Shown here in pieces: positions 40,865 through 49,883 of a stretch of DNA of 64,000 nucleotides (position 1 is the first letter of the stretch; each line of letters begins with the position of its first letter). The stretch is from Streptomyces brevispora (GTDB lineage: Bacteria > Actinomycetota > Actinomycetes > Streptomycetales > Streptomycetaceae). A program made the position numbers and the translations under genes. The notes under the pieces were generated by a model that ran no database searches, was not told the DNA's origin, and worked only from the letters and a program-made list of their open reading frames with translations. The stretch lies in contig NZ_VIWW01000001.1 in NCBI RefSeq assembly GCF_007829885.1, forward strand, positions 4,774,001 to 4,838,000, read 5' to 3'.

Positions 40865-41719
40865 ATGGCGAACTACACCGCCGCTGACGTCAAGAAGCTC
40901 CGTGAGCTCACCGGCGCCGGCATGATGGACTGCAAGAAGGCGCTCGACGAGGCCGATGGCAGCGTCGATGGTGCCGTCGAGGCCCTTCGTATCAAGGGTC
41001 AGAAGGGCGTCGCCAAGCGCGAGGGCCGTTCTGCCGAGAACGGCGCCGTCGTCTCCCTCATCTCCGAGGACAAGACCTCCGGCGTCCTGCTCGAGCTGAA
41101 GTGCGAGACGGACTTCGTCGCCAAGGGCGAGAAGTTCCAGGCCGTCGCCAACGCGCTGGCCGCGCACGTCGCCGCCACCTCCCCGGCCGACCTGGCCGCG
41201 CTGCTCGGCTCCGAGATCGAGGCCGGCAAGACCGTCCAGGCCTACGTCGACGAGGCCAACGCCAACCTCGGCGAGAAGATCGTCCTGGACCGCTTCGCGC
41301 AGTTCACCGGCGGTTACGTGGCTGCGTACATGCACCGCACGATGCCCGACCTCCCGCCGCAGGTCGGCGTCCTTGTCGAGCTCGACAAGGGATCCGCCAC
41401 GGACGAGGCTGCGGCCACGGTCGCCAAGGACGTCGCGCAGCACATCGCCGCCTTCGCCCCGAAGTACCTCAACCGCGACGAGGTCCCGGCCGAGACGGTC
41501 GAGAACGAGCGTCGTGTCGCCGAAGCCACCTCTCGCGAGGAGGGCAAGCCCGAGGCCGCCCTTCCGAAGATCGTCGAGGGTCGGGTCAACGGCTTCTTCA
41601 AGGACGTCGTCGTCCTGGAGCAGGCGTTCGCCAAGGACAACAAGAAGTCCGTCCAGAAGGTCCTGGACGAGGCCGGTGTCACCCTGAAGCGCTTCTCGCG
41701 CATCAAGGTCGGCATCTGA
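40865..41719 (+). CDS. tsf: Elongation factor Ts
   Basis: A 284-residue guanine nucleotide exchange factor for EF-Tu. The N-terminal UBA-like domain is YTAADVKKLRELTGAGMMDC then KKALDEADGSVDGAVEALR. The core has ELKCETDFVAKGEKF, with the TDFVA motif that contacts EF-Tu. The C-terminus VQKVLDEAGVTLKRFSRIKV is complete. It follows rpsB, as usual. Confidence 0.97.
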   Translation: MANYTAADVKKLRELTGAGMMDCKKALDEADGSVDGAVEALRIKGQKGVAKREGRSAENGAVVSLISEDKTSGVLLELKCETDFVAKGEKFQAVANALAAHVAATSPADLAALLGSEIEAGKTVQAYVDEANANLGEKIVLDRFAQFTGGYVAAYMHRTMPDLPPQVGVLVELDKGSATDEAAATVAKDVAQHIAAFAPKYLNRDEVPAETVENERRVAEATSREEGKPEAALPKIVEGRVNGFFKDVVVLEQAFAKDNKKSVQKVLDEAGVTLKRFSRIKVGI

Positions 41720-41805
41720 GTCCGTCCGCGAAAAACGGTGGACCCCGATAGGGTCTGGTGCAGTCGACGGCCGCACACCGCCGTACGACCGCAGATCTGA
41801 CGAGG

Positions 41806-41849
41806 AGGCCATTGCCGCTGAGGGACATCGGACCCACCGGCAATGGCCT
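41806..41849 (+). terminator. Terminator/attenuator-like hairpin in the pyrH leader
   Basis: A 12-bp stem (aggccattgccg / cggcaatggcct) with a 20-nt loop, followed by tcttcg. It sits between tsf and pyrH, about 30 nt before the pyrH start, and is as likely an attenuator of pyrH as the end of the tsf transcript. Confidence 0.6.
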
Positions 41850-41877
41850 TCTTCGTATGTGCACGAGGAGAATCTCC

Positions 41878-42654
41878 ATGAACAAGGGCGCGGACGCCGC
41901 CACAGGTGACCACAGGCGCGACGACGGCAAGGTGGCCGGCCGCTTCATGCTGAAGCTGTCCGGAGAGGCATTCGCCGGTGGCGGGGGTCTCGGTGTCGAT
42001 CCCGACGTCGTGCACGCCATCGCACGCGAGATCGCGGCGGTCGTCCGGGACGGCGCGGAAATCGCGATCGTCATCGGCGGCGGCAACTTCTTCCGCGGCG
42101 CCGAGCTCCAGCAGCGCGGTATGGACCGGGCCCGGTCCGACTACATGGGCATGCTCGGCACGGTCATGAACTGCCTGGCGCTCCAGGACTTCCTGGAGAA
42201 GGAGGGCATCGACTCCCGCGTCCAGACCGCCATCACCATGGGGCAGGTCGCGGAGCCGTACATTCCGCTGCGTGCCGTGCGGCACCTGGAGAAGGGCCGC
42301 GTCGTCATCTTCGGCGCCGGTATGGGCATGCCGTACTTCTCCACCGACACCACCGCGGCACAGCGCGCCCTGGAGATCGACGCCGAGGCTCTGCTGATGG
42401 GCAAGAACGGTGTGGACGGGGTCTACGACTCCGACCCGAAGACCAACCCCGGAGCGGTGAAGTTCGACGCGCTGGAGTACAGCGAGGTGCTCGCCCGCGA
42501 CCTCAAGGTCGCCGACGCCACCGCCATCACGCTCTGCCGTGACAACCGGCTGCCGATCCTCGTCTTCGAGTTGACGACGGCGGGCAATATCGCCCGCGCC
42601 GTCAAGGGTGAGAAGATCGGTTCGCTCGTGAGTGACCGGGGCACCCGGGCCTGA
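41878..42654 (+). CDS. pyrH: Uridylate kinase (UMP kinase) PyrH
   Basis: A 258-residue hexameric amino-acid-kinase-fold UMP kinase, essential for UDP synthesis. Motifs are RFMLKLSGEAFAGGGGLGVD, AIVIGGGNFFRG, RARSDYMGMLGTVMNCLAL, and NGVDGVYDSDPKTNP. The ATG at 41878 has a GAGGAGA site. The first ~20 residues before RFMLKLSG are a non-conserved extension. A leader hairpin precedes it. Confidence 0.96.
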   Translation: MNKGADAATGDHRRDDGKVAGRFMLKLSGEAFAGGGGLGVDPDVVHAIAREIAAVVRDGAEIAIVIGGGNFFRGAELQQRGMDRARSDYMGMLGTVMNCLALQDFLEKEGIDSRVQTAITMGQVAEPYIPLRAVRHLEKGRVVIFGAGMGMPYFSTDTTAAQRALEIDAEALLMGKNGVDGVYDSDPKTNPGAVKFDALEYSEVLARDLKVADATAITLCRDNRLPILVFELTTAGNIARAVKGEKIGSLVSDRGTRA

Positions 42655-42826
42655 GAACCGGGGGACCGAACCGCGGGGGAAGACCCAGTGAGTTCCCGGG
42701 GCCCGTGGTAAGGCCCCGAAGGATGGACAACGGCCTGCCGGTCGGACACCGTGCAGGTGAGGACGCGACGCAGGACCCGCCGGGCCCGAGCACGCCGGGC
42801 CCACTCAAGACACGCAGGAGCACGTG

Positions 42827-43384
42827 GTGATCGAAGAAACCCTCCTCGAGGCCGAGGAGAAGATGGAGAAGGCCGTCGTGGTCGCGAAAGAGGACTTCGC
42901 CGCGATCCGCACCGGCCGTGCGCACCCGGCGATGTTCAACAAGATCGTCGCCGACTACTACGGCGCGCTGACCCCGATCAACCAGCTGGCCTCGTTCTCG
43001 GTGCCCGAGCCCCGTATGGCCGTCGTGACGCCGTTCGACAAGACGGCGCTGCGCAACATCGAGCAGGCCATCCGCGACTCCGACCTCGGCGTCAACCCGA
43101 GCAACGACGGCAATATCATCCGGGTGAACTTCCCCGACCTCACCGAAGAGCGTCGTCGCGACTACATCAAGGTCGCGAAGACGAAGGCCGAGGACTCCAA
43201 GATCTCGATCCGGGCGGTCCGCCGCAAGGCCAAGGAGACCCTCGACAAGCTGGTCAAGGACAAGGAGTCCGGCGAGGACGAGGTACGTCGCGCCGAGAAG
43301 GAGCTCGACGACACCACCGCGAAGTACGTCGCGCAGGTGGACGAGCTGCTGAAGCACAAGGAAGCCGAGCTGCTCGAAGTCTGA
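42827..43384 (+). CDS. frr: Ribosome recycling factor
   Basis: A 185-residue RRF that splits post-termination ribosomes with EF-G. It starts IEETLLEAEEKMEKAVVVAK; FAAIRTGRAHPAMF and ERRRDYIKVAKTKAED are family motifs. Two adjacent GTG codons (42824, 42827) are possible; the second has better spacing from GGAG and gives the usual length. Its stop overlaps the cdsA start. Confidence 0.97.
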   Translation: MIEETLLEAEEKMEKAVVVAKEDFAAIRTGRAHPAMFNKIVADYYGALTPINQLASFSVPEPRMAVVTPFDKTALRNIEQAIRDSDLGVNPSNDGNIIRVNFPDLTEERRRDYIKVAKTKAEDSKISIRAVRRKAKETLDKLVKDKESGEDEVRRAEKELDDTTAKYVAQVDELLKHKEAELLEV

Positions 43385-44469
43385 TGAACGACTCTTCCTG
43401 GGGTGCCCCGCAGGGCACCGGCCAACGGGCCGCTCCTGAGATGCGGGCCGCTCCGGCGGGTCCTGCATACGATGTGCATATCGCCCAGCAGACTCGGCCC
43501 ATGCCCATCGTGCCGGACGTTCCCGACGCAGGTAGAGACGCTGACGATCGTGATGACCGGGACCAGGGGGCCGCACACCTGAGCGGCGGCCCCCTGTTCC
43601 GCGACGAGAAGCCGCAGGAGCCCATGTCCACCGCGCCGCCACCCCCGCCGAAGAAGCGTGCGGGCCGTGATCTGGGAGCCGCCATAGGGGTCGGCGTGGG
43701 GCTGGGTGCCGTCGTCGTCGCCTCGCTCTTCGTCGTCAAGGCCGTCTTCGTCGGTGTGATCGTGGTCGCCGTCGTCGTCGGTCTCTGGGAGCTCACCTCC
43801 CGGCTCGAGGAACGCAAGGGCATCAAGGCGCCACTCGTACCCCTCGCGGTTGGTGGCGCGGCCATGGTTGTGGCCGGCTACGCGCGAGGTGCCGAGGGCG
43901 CCTGGGCCGCGATGGCGCTGACCGCCCTCGCGGTGCTCGTCTGGCGGATGACCGAACCGCCGGAGGGTTACCTCAAGGACGTCACGGCCGGGGTCTTCGC
44001 CGCGTTCTACGTACCGTTCCTGGCCACCTTCGTCGCGATGCTGCTCACGGCGGGCGACGGGCCGCAGCGGGTCCTGACCTTCCTGTTGCTGACCGTGGTC
44101 AGCGACACCGGCGCGTACGCCGTCGGCTGGCGGTTCGGCAAGCACAAGCTCGCACCGCGCATCAGCCCCGGGAAGACCCGTGAGGGCCTTTTCGGAGCCG
44201 TGGCCTTCGCGATGGTGGCCGGTGCCCTGTGCATGCAGTTCCTGATCGACGGCGGATCCTGGTGGCAGGGCCTGCTGCTCGGCCTCGCGGTCGCCGCCAG
44301 CGCCACCCTCGGTGACCTGGGCGAGTCGATGATCAAGCGGGACCTCGGGATCAAGGACATGGGCACGCTGCTTCCCGGGCACGGCGGAATCATGGACCGG
44401 CTGGACTCCCTCCTGCCGACCGCGCCGGTGGTCTGGCTACTGATGGTGATTTTCGTCGGCTCCGGCTGA
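43384..44469 (+). CDS. cdsA: Phosphatidate cytidylyltransferase CdsA
   Basis: A 361-residue integral membrane enzyme making CDP-diacylglycerol. A non-conserved hydrophilic N-terminus of ~95 residues precedes about eight helices. The signature region near the C-terminus, ATLGDLGESMIKRDLGIKDM then GTLLPGHGGIMDRLDSLL, contains the conserved residues. Helix 5 has VVSDTGAYAVGWRFGKHKL. The start overlaps the frr stop (TGATG). Confidence 0.95.
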   Translation: MNDSSWGAPQGTGQRAAPEMRAAPAGPAYDVHIAQQTRPMPIVPDVPDAGRDADDRDDRDQGAAHLSGGPLFRDEKPQEPMSTAPPPPPKKRAGRDLGAAIGVGVGLGAVVVASLFVVKAVFVGVIVVAVVVGLWELTSRLEERKGIKAPLVPLAVGGAAMVVAGYARGAEGAWAAMALTALAVLVWRMTEPPEGYLKDVTAGVFAAFYVPFLATFVAMLLTAGDGPQRVLTFLLLTVVSDTGAYAVGWRFGKHKLAPRISPGKTREGLFGAVAFAMVAGALCMQFLIDGGSWWQGLLLGLAVAASATLGDLGESMIKRDLGIKDMGTLLPGHGGIMDRLDSLLPTAPVVWLLMVIFVGSG

Positions 44470-44507
44470 GCAGTTGCCGGATCACCCCGTCTGACCTGCG
44501 TTTTTAC

Positions 44508-44548
44508 CAGTGAGGGTCCGTTGTCCACAGGGCGGCGGGCCCTCACTG
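44508..44548 (+). terminator. Terminator-like hairpin between cdsA and rlmN
   Basis: A 9-bp stem (cagtgaggg / ccctcactg) with a long loop, preceded by a short T-run (gttttt at 44500-44505) and followed by ttctgtc. Confidence 0.6.
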
Positions 44549-44573
44549 TTCTGTCTGCGACACTGGATGAACC

Positions 44574-45680
44574 ATGCCTAAGCCCGGAGAACTCACTTTC
44601 GTCGCGCCCCGCGGAGCCAAGAAGCCGCCGCGGCACCTCGCCGACCTCACGCCCGCCGAGCGCAAGGAAGCCGTCGCCGCGACCGGCGAGAAGCCCTTCC
44701 GCGCCCAGCAGCTCTCGCAGCACTACTTCGCGCGGTACTCGCACGACCCGGCGGAGTGGACCAACATCCCCGCCGGGTCGCGGGACAAGCTCGCCGAGGC
44801 GTTGTTCCCTGATCTGATGTCCGTGGTCAGGCACATCAGCTGCGACGACGACACCACCCGCAAGACGCTGTGGAAGCTGCACGACGGCACGCTGGTCGAG
44901 TCCGTTCTGATGCGCTACCCGGAGCGGGTCACGATGTGCATCTCCTCGCAGGCGGGATGCGGGATGAACTGCCCGTTCTGCGCCACCGGGCAGGCCGGTC
45001 TCGACCGCAACCTCTCCACCGCGGAGATCGTCCACCAGATCGTGGACGGCATGCGGGCCCTGCGCGACGGCGAGGTCCCCGGGGGCCCGGCCCGGCTCTC
45101 CAACATCGTCTTCATGGGCATGGGTGAGCCGCTCGCCAACTACAACCGGGTGGTCGGGTCGATCCGTCGGCTGACGGACCCCGAGCCCGACGGGCTGGGA
45201 CTGTCGCAGCGCGGGATCACCGTCTCCACCGTCGGACTCGTGCCGGCGATGCTGCGGTTCGCCGACGAGGGCTTCAAGTGCCGTCTCGCCGTCTCGCTGC
45301 ACGCCCCGGACGACGAGCTGCGCGACACGCTCGTGCCGGTGAACACCCGGTGGAAGGTGCGCGAGGTGCTGGACGCCGCCTGGGAGTACGCCGAGAAGTC
45401 CGGACGCCGTATCTCCATCGAGTACGCGCTGATCCGTGACATCAACGACCAGGCCTGGCGGGGCGACCGGCTGGGCCGGCTCCTCAAGGGCAAGCGGGTA
45501 CACGTCAACCTGATCCCGTTGAACCCGACGCCGGGCTCGAAGTGGACCGCCTCGCGGCCCGAGGACGAGAAGGCGTTCGTCGAGGCGATCGCCGCGCACG
45601 GGGTGCCGGTGACCGTCCGGGACACCCGGGGCCAGGAGATCGACGGCGCCTGCGGGCAGCTGGCGGCATCCGAGCGCTAG
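44574..45680 (+). CDS. rlmN: Dual-specificity RNA methyltransferase RlmN
   Basis: A 368-residue radical-SAM enzyme methylating A2503 of 23S rRNA and A37 of some tRNAs. The cluster motif is CGMNCPFCATGQAG (CxxxCxxC). MGMGEPLANYNRVVGSIRRL and STVGLVPAMLRFADEG are family segments, and the C-terminal DTRGQEIDGACGQLA holds the conserved catalytic Cys. The ATG is at 44574. Confidence 0.95.
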   Translation: MPKPGELTFVAPRGAKKPPRHLADLTPAERKEAVAATGEKPFRAQQLSQHYFARYSHDPAEWTNIPAGSRDKLAEALFPDLMSVVRHISCDDDTTRKTLWKLHDGTLVESVLMRYPERVTMCISSQAGCGMNCPFCATGQAGLDRNLSTAEIVHQIVDGMRALRDGEVPGGPARLSNIVFMGMGEPLANYNRVVGSIRRLTDPEPDGLGLSQRGITVSTVGLVPAMLRFADEGFKCRLAVSLHAPDDELRDTLVPVNTRWKVREVLDAAWEYAEKSGRRISIEYALIRDINDQAWRGDRLGRLLKGKRVHVNLIPLNPTPGSKWTASRPEDEKAFVEAIAAHGVPVTVRDTRGQEIDGACGQLAASER

Positions 45681-45737
45681 GGCAGGCTCTGGGGCCGAAA
45701 CCGGCCGTGTAGCCTGAGGCCGAAATCAATTCAATAT

Positions 45738-45839
45738 TCCGACAGGGGAGCGCCACAGCGCTGAGAGTGCGGCACCAAGGACAGGTTGGCCGCAGACCCT
45801 CTGAACCTCGCCCGGGTCATTCCGGGTAGGAAGTTCGGA
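45738..45839 (+). promoter_or_regulatory. Thiamine pyrophosphate (TPP) riboswitch (thi-box)
   Basis: All THI-element landmarks are in order: ACAGGGGAGC, the GCGCTGAGAGTGCGG arm, CGCAGACCCTCTGAACCT, and CCGGGTCATTCCGGGTAGGAAG, closed by P1 (TCCGA / TCGGA). It lies upstream of thiB. Binding of TPP should reduce expression of the thiamine transporter. Confidence 0.95.
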
Positions 45840-45858
45840 CCTTACTCAAGCTGTTGAG

Positions 45859-45895
45859 CCCTGCCCGCTTCCGGTTTCCGCCGGGGCGGGCAGGG
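45859..45895 (+). terminator. Putative expression-platform hairpin downstream of the TPP aptamer
   Basis: A 10-bp stem (ccctgcccgc / gcgggcaggg) with an inner ttccgg/ccgg pairing, then tcgcgtctcttcct. It lies between the aptamer and the AGGAGG site of thiB. It could be a factor-independent terminator, which would make the switch act on transcription. Confidence 0.6.
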
Positions 45896-45930
45896 TCGCG
45901 TCTCTTCCTGGTCACCCCAGGAGGAATCAC

Positions 45931-47034
45931 ATGAGCACCACCAAGAAGATCACGGTGACGGCCGTCGCCGCCGCGCTGGGTGTCACCGCGCTCGCCGGAT
46001 GCGGAAGCTCCGACGACTCGGCGTCCGGCTCCGCCGGTACCAAGGGCGCCGGCTCCAAGACCGTCACCCTCGTCAGCCACGACTCCTTCAACGTCTCCAA
46101 GGGCGTACTGAAGGAGTTCACCCGGGAGACCGGTTACACGGTCAAGGTCCTGAAGAGCGGGGACGCGGGCACCGCCCTCAACCAGGAGATCCTGACCAAG
46201 GGCTCGCCGCGCGGCGACGTGTTCTTCGGCGTCGACAACACCCTGCTCTCCCGCGCCCTCGACAACGCCCTCTTCACGCCGTACGCGGCCAAGGGGCTCG
46301 ACCAGGTCGCGGCCGACGTCCAGTTGGATGCCGGCAAGCACCGGGTCACCCCGGTCGACACCGGTGACATCTGCGTCAACTACGACAAGAAGTACTTCGC
46401 CGACAAGAAGCTCGCGCCGCCGAAGTCCTTCGAGGACCTGGCGAAGCCCGCGTACAAGAACCTCCTCGTCACCGAGAACGCCGCGACGTCCTCGCCCGGC
46501 CTCGGATTCCTCCTCGGCACCGTCGCCACCTACGGCGAGGACGGCTACCAGGACTACTGGAAGAAGCTGAAGAGCAACGGCGTCAAGGTCGTGGACGGCT
46601 GGGAGCAGGCGTACAACGAGGAGTTCTCCGGTTCCGCGGGCGGCAGGAAGGCCAAGGCCGACCGGCCGCTCGTCGTCAGCTACGCCTCCAGCCCGCCCGT
46701 CGAGGTGCTGTACGCGGATCCGCAGCCGAAGACGGCCCCGACCGGGGTCGCCACCGGGACGTGCTTCCGGCAGATCGAGTTCGCCGGTCTGCTCGGCGGT
46801 GCGAAGAACGAGGCGGGCGGCAAGGCCCTGCTGGACTTCCTCATCGGCAAGAAGTTCCAGGAGGACATGCCGCTCAACATGTTCGTCAGCCCGGTCACCA
46901 AGGGTGCGAAGGTGCCGGACCTCTTCACGGAGTTCGGGGCCACCGTCGACAAGCCCTCGACCGTCGCCCCGGACACGATCGCCGAGAACCGTGAGCAGTG
47001 GGTCCAGTCATGGTCCTCGCTCGTAGTGAAGTAG
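45931..47034 (+). CDS. thiB: Thiamine ABC transporter, substrate-binding lipoprotein
   Basis: A 367-residue lipoprotein. A signal peptide with lipobox (VTALAGCGSS; Cys at about residue 25) precedes the binding domain. KTVTLVSHDSFNVSKGVLKE is typical of ThiB/TbpA. GDVFFGVDNTLLSRAL, GDICVNYDKKYF and SYASSPPVEVLYAD are further family segments. The ATG at 45931 follows AGGAGG. The upstream TPP riboswitch confirms thiamine (or a precursor) as ligand. It overlaps thiP by about 25 nt. Confidence 0.93.
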   Translation: MSTTKKITVTAVAAALGVTALAGCGSSDDSASGSAGTKGAGSKTVTLVSHDSFNVSKGVLKEFTRETGYTVKVLKSGDAGTALNQEILTKGSPRGDVFFGVDNTLLSRALDNALFTPYAAKGLDQVAADVQLDAGKHRVTPVDTGDICVNYDKKYFADKKLAPPKSFEDLAKPAYKNLLVTENAATSSPGLGFLLGTVATYGEDGYQDYWKKLKSNGVKVVDGWEQAYNEEFSGSAGGRKAKADRPLVVSYASSPPVEVLYADPQPKTAPTGVATGTCFRQIEFAGLLGGAKNEAGGKALLDFLIGKKFQEDMPLNMFVSPVTKGAKVPDLFTEFGATVDKPSTVAPDTIAENREQWVQSWSSLVVK

Positions 47035-48734
47035 CGAGGACTCCCGTACGCGGACCGGGCGCGCGCGGGAAGGCCGCACGCACCCGGGCGCGGCGCGGGA
47101 GCGCGGTGCGGCTCGGCCTGATGGCCGTGCCCGTCGCCTTCTTCGCGGTGTTCTTCGCCTACCCCGTCGTCGCGATCGTCGGACGCGGGCTCAAGGCCGA
47201 CGGCGTCTGGCAGTTCGGCCGGTTCGGCGAGGTGCTGACCCGGCCGGACATCCTGGACGTCCTCTGGTTCACCTTCTGGCAGGCGCTCGCCTCGACCGCG
47301 CTGACCCTGCTGATCGCACTGCCGGGCGCCTATGTGTTCGCCCGGTTCGACTTCCCGGGCAAGCAACTGCTGCGGGCGATCGTCACCGTGCCGTTCGTCC
47401 TGCCGACCGTCGTCGTGGGCACCGCGTTCCTCGCGTTGCTGGGGCGCGGCGGCTTCCTCGACGAGCTGTGGGGCGTCCGGCTCGACACCACGGTGTGGTC
47501 GATCCTGCTGGCCCATGTGTTCTTCAACTACGCGGTCGTCGTGCGCACCGTCGGCGGACTGTGGTCGCAGCTCGACCCGCGGCAGGAGGAGGCCGCGCGC
47601 GTCCTCGGCGCCGGGCGGTTCGCCGCCTGGCGGCGGGTCACCCTTCCGGCGCTCGCCCCCGCCGTGGCCGCCGCGGCGCTGATGGTCTTCCTCTTCACCT
47701 TCACCTCCTTCGGCGTCGTCCAGATCCTCGGCGGTCCCGGGTTCTCCACGCTGGAGGTGGAGATCTACCGCCAGACCGCGCAGTTGCTCGCCCTGCCCAC
47801 GGCCGCCGTGCTGACGCTCGTGCAGTTCGCCGCGGTCGGCTCGATCCTCGCCGTGCACGCGTGGACCGTACGGCGCAGGGAGACCGCGCTGAAGCTGGTC
47901 GACCCGGCTCAGACCGCCCGCAGGCCGCGCGGCGCGGGCCAGTGGGCGCTGCTCGGCGGCGTCCTGCTGACCGTGCTGGTACTGATCCTGCTGCCGCTCG
48001 CCGTACTGGTGGAGCGCTCGCTCGACCTGCCCGGCGGCCACGGCCTCGACTACTACCGGGCACTGGGATCGGCGGAGGCGAACAGCGGTACGTTCCTGGT
48101 CGCGCCCCTCGAAGCGGTCTGGAACTCGCTGCGCTACGCCCTGGTCGCGACCGCCATCGCGCTGGTCGTCGGGGGCCTGGCCGCGGCGGCTCTGACCAGG
48201 CGGGCCGGCCGACTGGTCAGGGGATTCGACGCCCTTTTGATGCTGCCCCTCGGGGTCTCCGCCGTGACCGTCGGCTTCGGTTTCCTGATCACCTTGGACA
48301 AGCCGCCGCTGGATCTGCGGACCTCCTGGATCCTGGTGCCGCTCGCCCAGGCGCTGGTCGGGGTGCCGTTCGTGGTACGGATCATGCTGCCGGTCCTGCG
48401 CGCGGTGGACGGACGGCTGCGCGAGGCGGCCGCGGTGCTCGGAGCCTCGCCGCTGCGGGCCTGGCGCGAGGTGGACCTGCCGCTGGTGCGCCGGGCGCTG
48501 CTGGTCGCGGCGGGCTTCGCGTTCGCCGTGTCGCTCGGCGAGTTCGGCGCCACGGTGTTCATCGCACGGCCCGACAACCCGACGCTCCCGGTCGCCGTGG
48601 CACGGCTGCTGGGGCGGTCCGGGGATCTCAACTACGGCCAGGCGATGGCCCTCAGCACCATTCTGATGCTCGTGTGCGCGGTGTCGCTGCTGCTGCTCGA
48701 ACGTATCCGCACCGATCGATCCGGGGAGTTCTAG
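47010..48734 (+). CDS. thiP: Thiamine ABC transporter, fused permease
   Basis: A 574-residue permease made of two fused membrane domains, as in ThiP. Each half has its own EAA-like loop: QEEAARVLGAGRFAAWRRVTLPA in the first and LREAAAVLGASPLRAWREVDLPL in the second. About twelve hydrophobic helices are visible. The ATG at 47010 lies inside the thiB 3' end; a GTG at 46998 is an alternative. It ends 2 nt before the thiQ start. Confidence 0.93.
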   Translation: MVLARSEVARTPVRGPGARGKAARTRARRGSAVRLGLMAVPVAFFAVFFAYPVVAIVGRGLKADGVWQFGRFGEVLTRPDILDVLWFTFWQALASTALTLLIALPGAYVFARFDFPGKQLLRAIVTVPFVLPTVVVGTAFLALLGRGGFLDELWGVRLDTTVWSILLAHVFFNYAVVVRTVGGLWSQLDPRQEEAARVLGAGRFAAWRRVTLPALAPAVAAAALMVFLFTFTSFGVVQILGGPGFSTLEVEIYRQTAQLLALPTAAVLTLVQFAAVGSILAVHAWTVRRRETALKLVDPAQTARRPRGAGQWALLGGVLLTVLVLILLPLAVLVERSLDLPGGHGLDYYRALGSAEANSGTFLVAPLEAVWNSLRYALVATAIALVVGGLAAAALTRRAGRLVRGFDALLMLPLGVSAVTVGFGFLITLDKPPLDLRTSWILVPLAQALVGVPFVVRIMLPVLRAVDGRLREAAAVLGASPLRAWREVDLPLVRRALLVAAGFAFAVSLGEFGATVFIARPDNPTLPVAVARLLGRSGDLNYGQAMALSTILMLVCAVSLLLLERIRTDRSGEF

Positions 48735-48736
48735 GG

Positions 48737-49762
48737 ATGCTGACACTCGAATCGGCCACCGTGAGCTTCGGCGACCGGGCGGCGCTGGACGGGGTGGATC
48801 TGGAGGTCGCCGAGCACGAGATCGTCTGTGTGCTGGGGCCGAGCGGCAGCGGGAAGTCGACACTGCTGCGGGTGGTCGCCGGCCTCCGGCATCCGGACGG
48901 CGGGCGGGTACTGCTCGACGGAGCGGATCAGGCCGGGGTGCCGGTGCACCGGCGCGGGCTCGGCCTGATGTTCCAGGACCACCAGCTCTTCCCGCACCGG
49001 GACGTCGGTGCGAACGTCGCCTTCGGGCTGCGGATGCACGGCGTGAGCCGGAGCGAGCAGGGCCGCAAGGTCGCCGAACTCCTCGATCTGGTGGGGCTGC
49101 CCGGCGCCGAGCGGCGGGCCGTCGCCGCGCTCTCGGGCGGCGAGCAGCAGCGCGTCGCCCTCGCGCGGGCGCTCGCCCCCCGGCCCAAGCTGCTGATGCT
49201 GGACGAGCCGCTCGGCCAGCTGGACCGCAGCCTGCGCGAACGTCTCGTCATCGAACTCCGCACACTGTTCGGCCGGTTGGGCACGACCGTGCTCGCGGTC
49301 ACCCATGACCAGGGCGAGGCCTTCGCGCTGGCCGACCGGGTCGTCGTGATGCGCGACGGACGCATCGCCCAGGTGGGCTCCCCGCTGGAGGTGTGGCAGC
49401 GTCCCGCCTCGGCCTTCGTCGCCCGCTTCCTCGGCTTCGACAACGTGGTGGAGGCGACGGTCACCGGCGAGGCGGCCGACACGGACTGGGGTAAGGTGCC
49501 GGTGCCCGCCGGATCACCGCAGGGGGCCTGCGATCTGCTGGTGCGTCCGGCCGGTGTCCTGATCGGCGCCCCGGAGGAGGGCCTGCGCTGCACCGTCGGC
49601 GCCCGCACCTTCCGCGGCAACCACGTCGCCGTGACACTGAACCCCGAGCACGGCCCGGCCCTGGACGCCGAATGCCCACTGCGCAGCGCGCCGGACGAGG
49701 GCGCGCGGGTCGGTGTCACCTTCGACGCGTCGGAGAGCGTGGTACTGCCCGCCGTGCTGTGA
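48737..49762 (+). CDS. thiQ: Thiamine ABC transporter, ATP-binding protein
   Basis: A 341-residue ABC ATPase with Walker A LGPSGSGKSTLL, the Q-loop FQDHQLFPHRDV, signature LSGGEQQRVALARAL and Walker B LLMLDEPLGQLDR. A C-terminal TOBE-like domain (about residues 235-341) is present, longer than in enteric ThiQ. The ATG is at 48737. It completes the riboswitch-controlled thiBPQ operon. Confidence 0.92.
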   Translation: MLTLESATVSFGDRAALDGVDLEVAEHEIVCVLGPSGSGKSTLLRVVAGLRHPDGGRVLLDGADQAGVPVHRRGLGLMFQDHQLFPHRDVGANVAFGLRMHGVSRSEQGRKVAELLDLVGLPGAERRAVAALSGGEQQRVALARALAPRPKLLMLDEPLGQLDRSLRERLVIELRTLFGRLGTTVLAVTHDQGEAFALADRVVVMRDGRIAQVGSPLEVWQRPASAFVARFLGFDNVVEATVTGEAADTDWGKVPVPAGSPQGACDLLVRPAGVLIGAPEEGLRCTVGARTFRGNHVAVTLNPEHGPALDAECPLRSAPDEGARVGVTFDASESVVLPAVL

Positions 49763-49883
49763 CCGGGCAGGGGGTGACCCGACCGCACCGGGCCCCGCCG
49801 GTCGTATCCCGGACATGGCGCCGTCGGTTTCGGAGCTGAGCAGGGCGGCGCCCGACCGTGGGGAAACCGACGGCCCGGACCGG

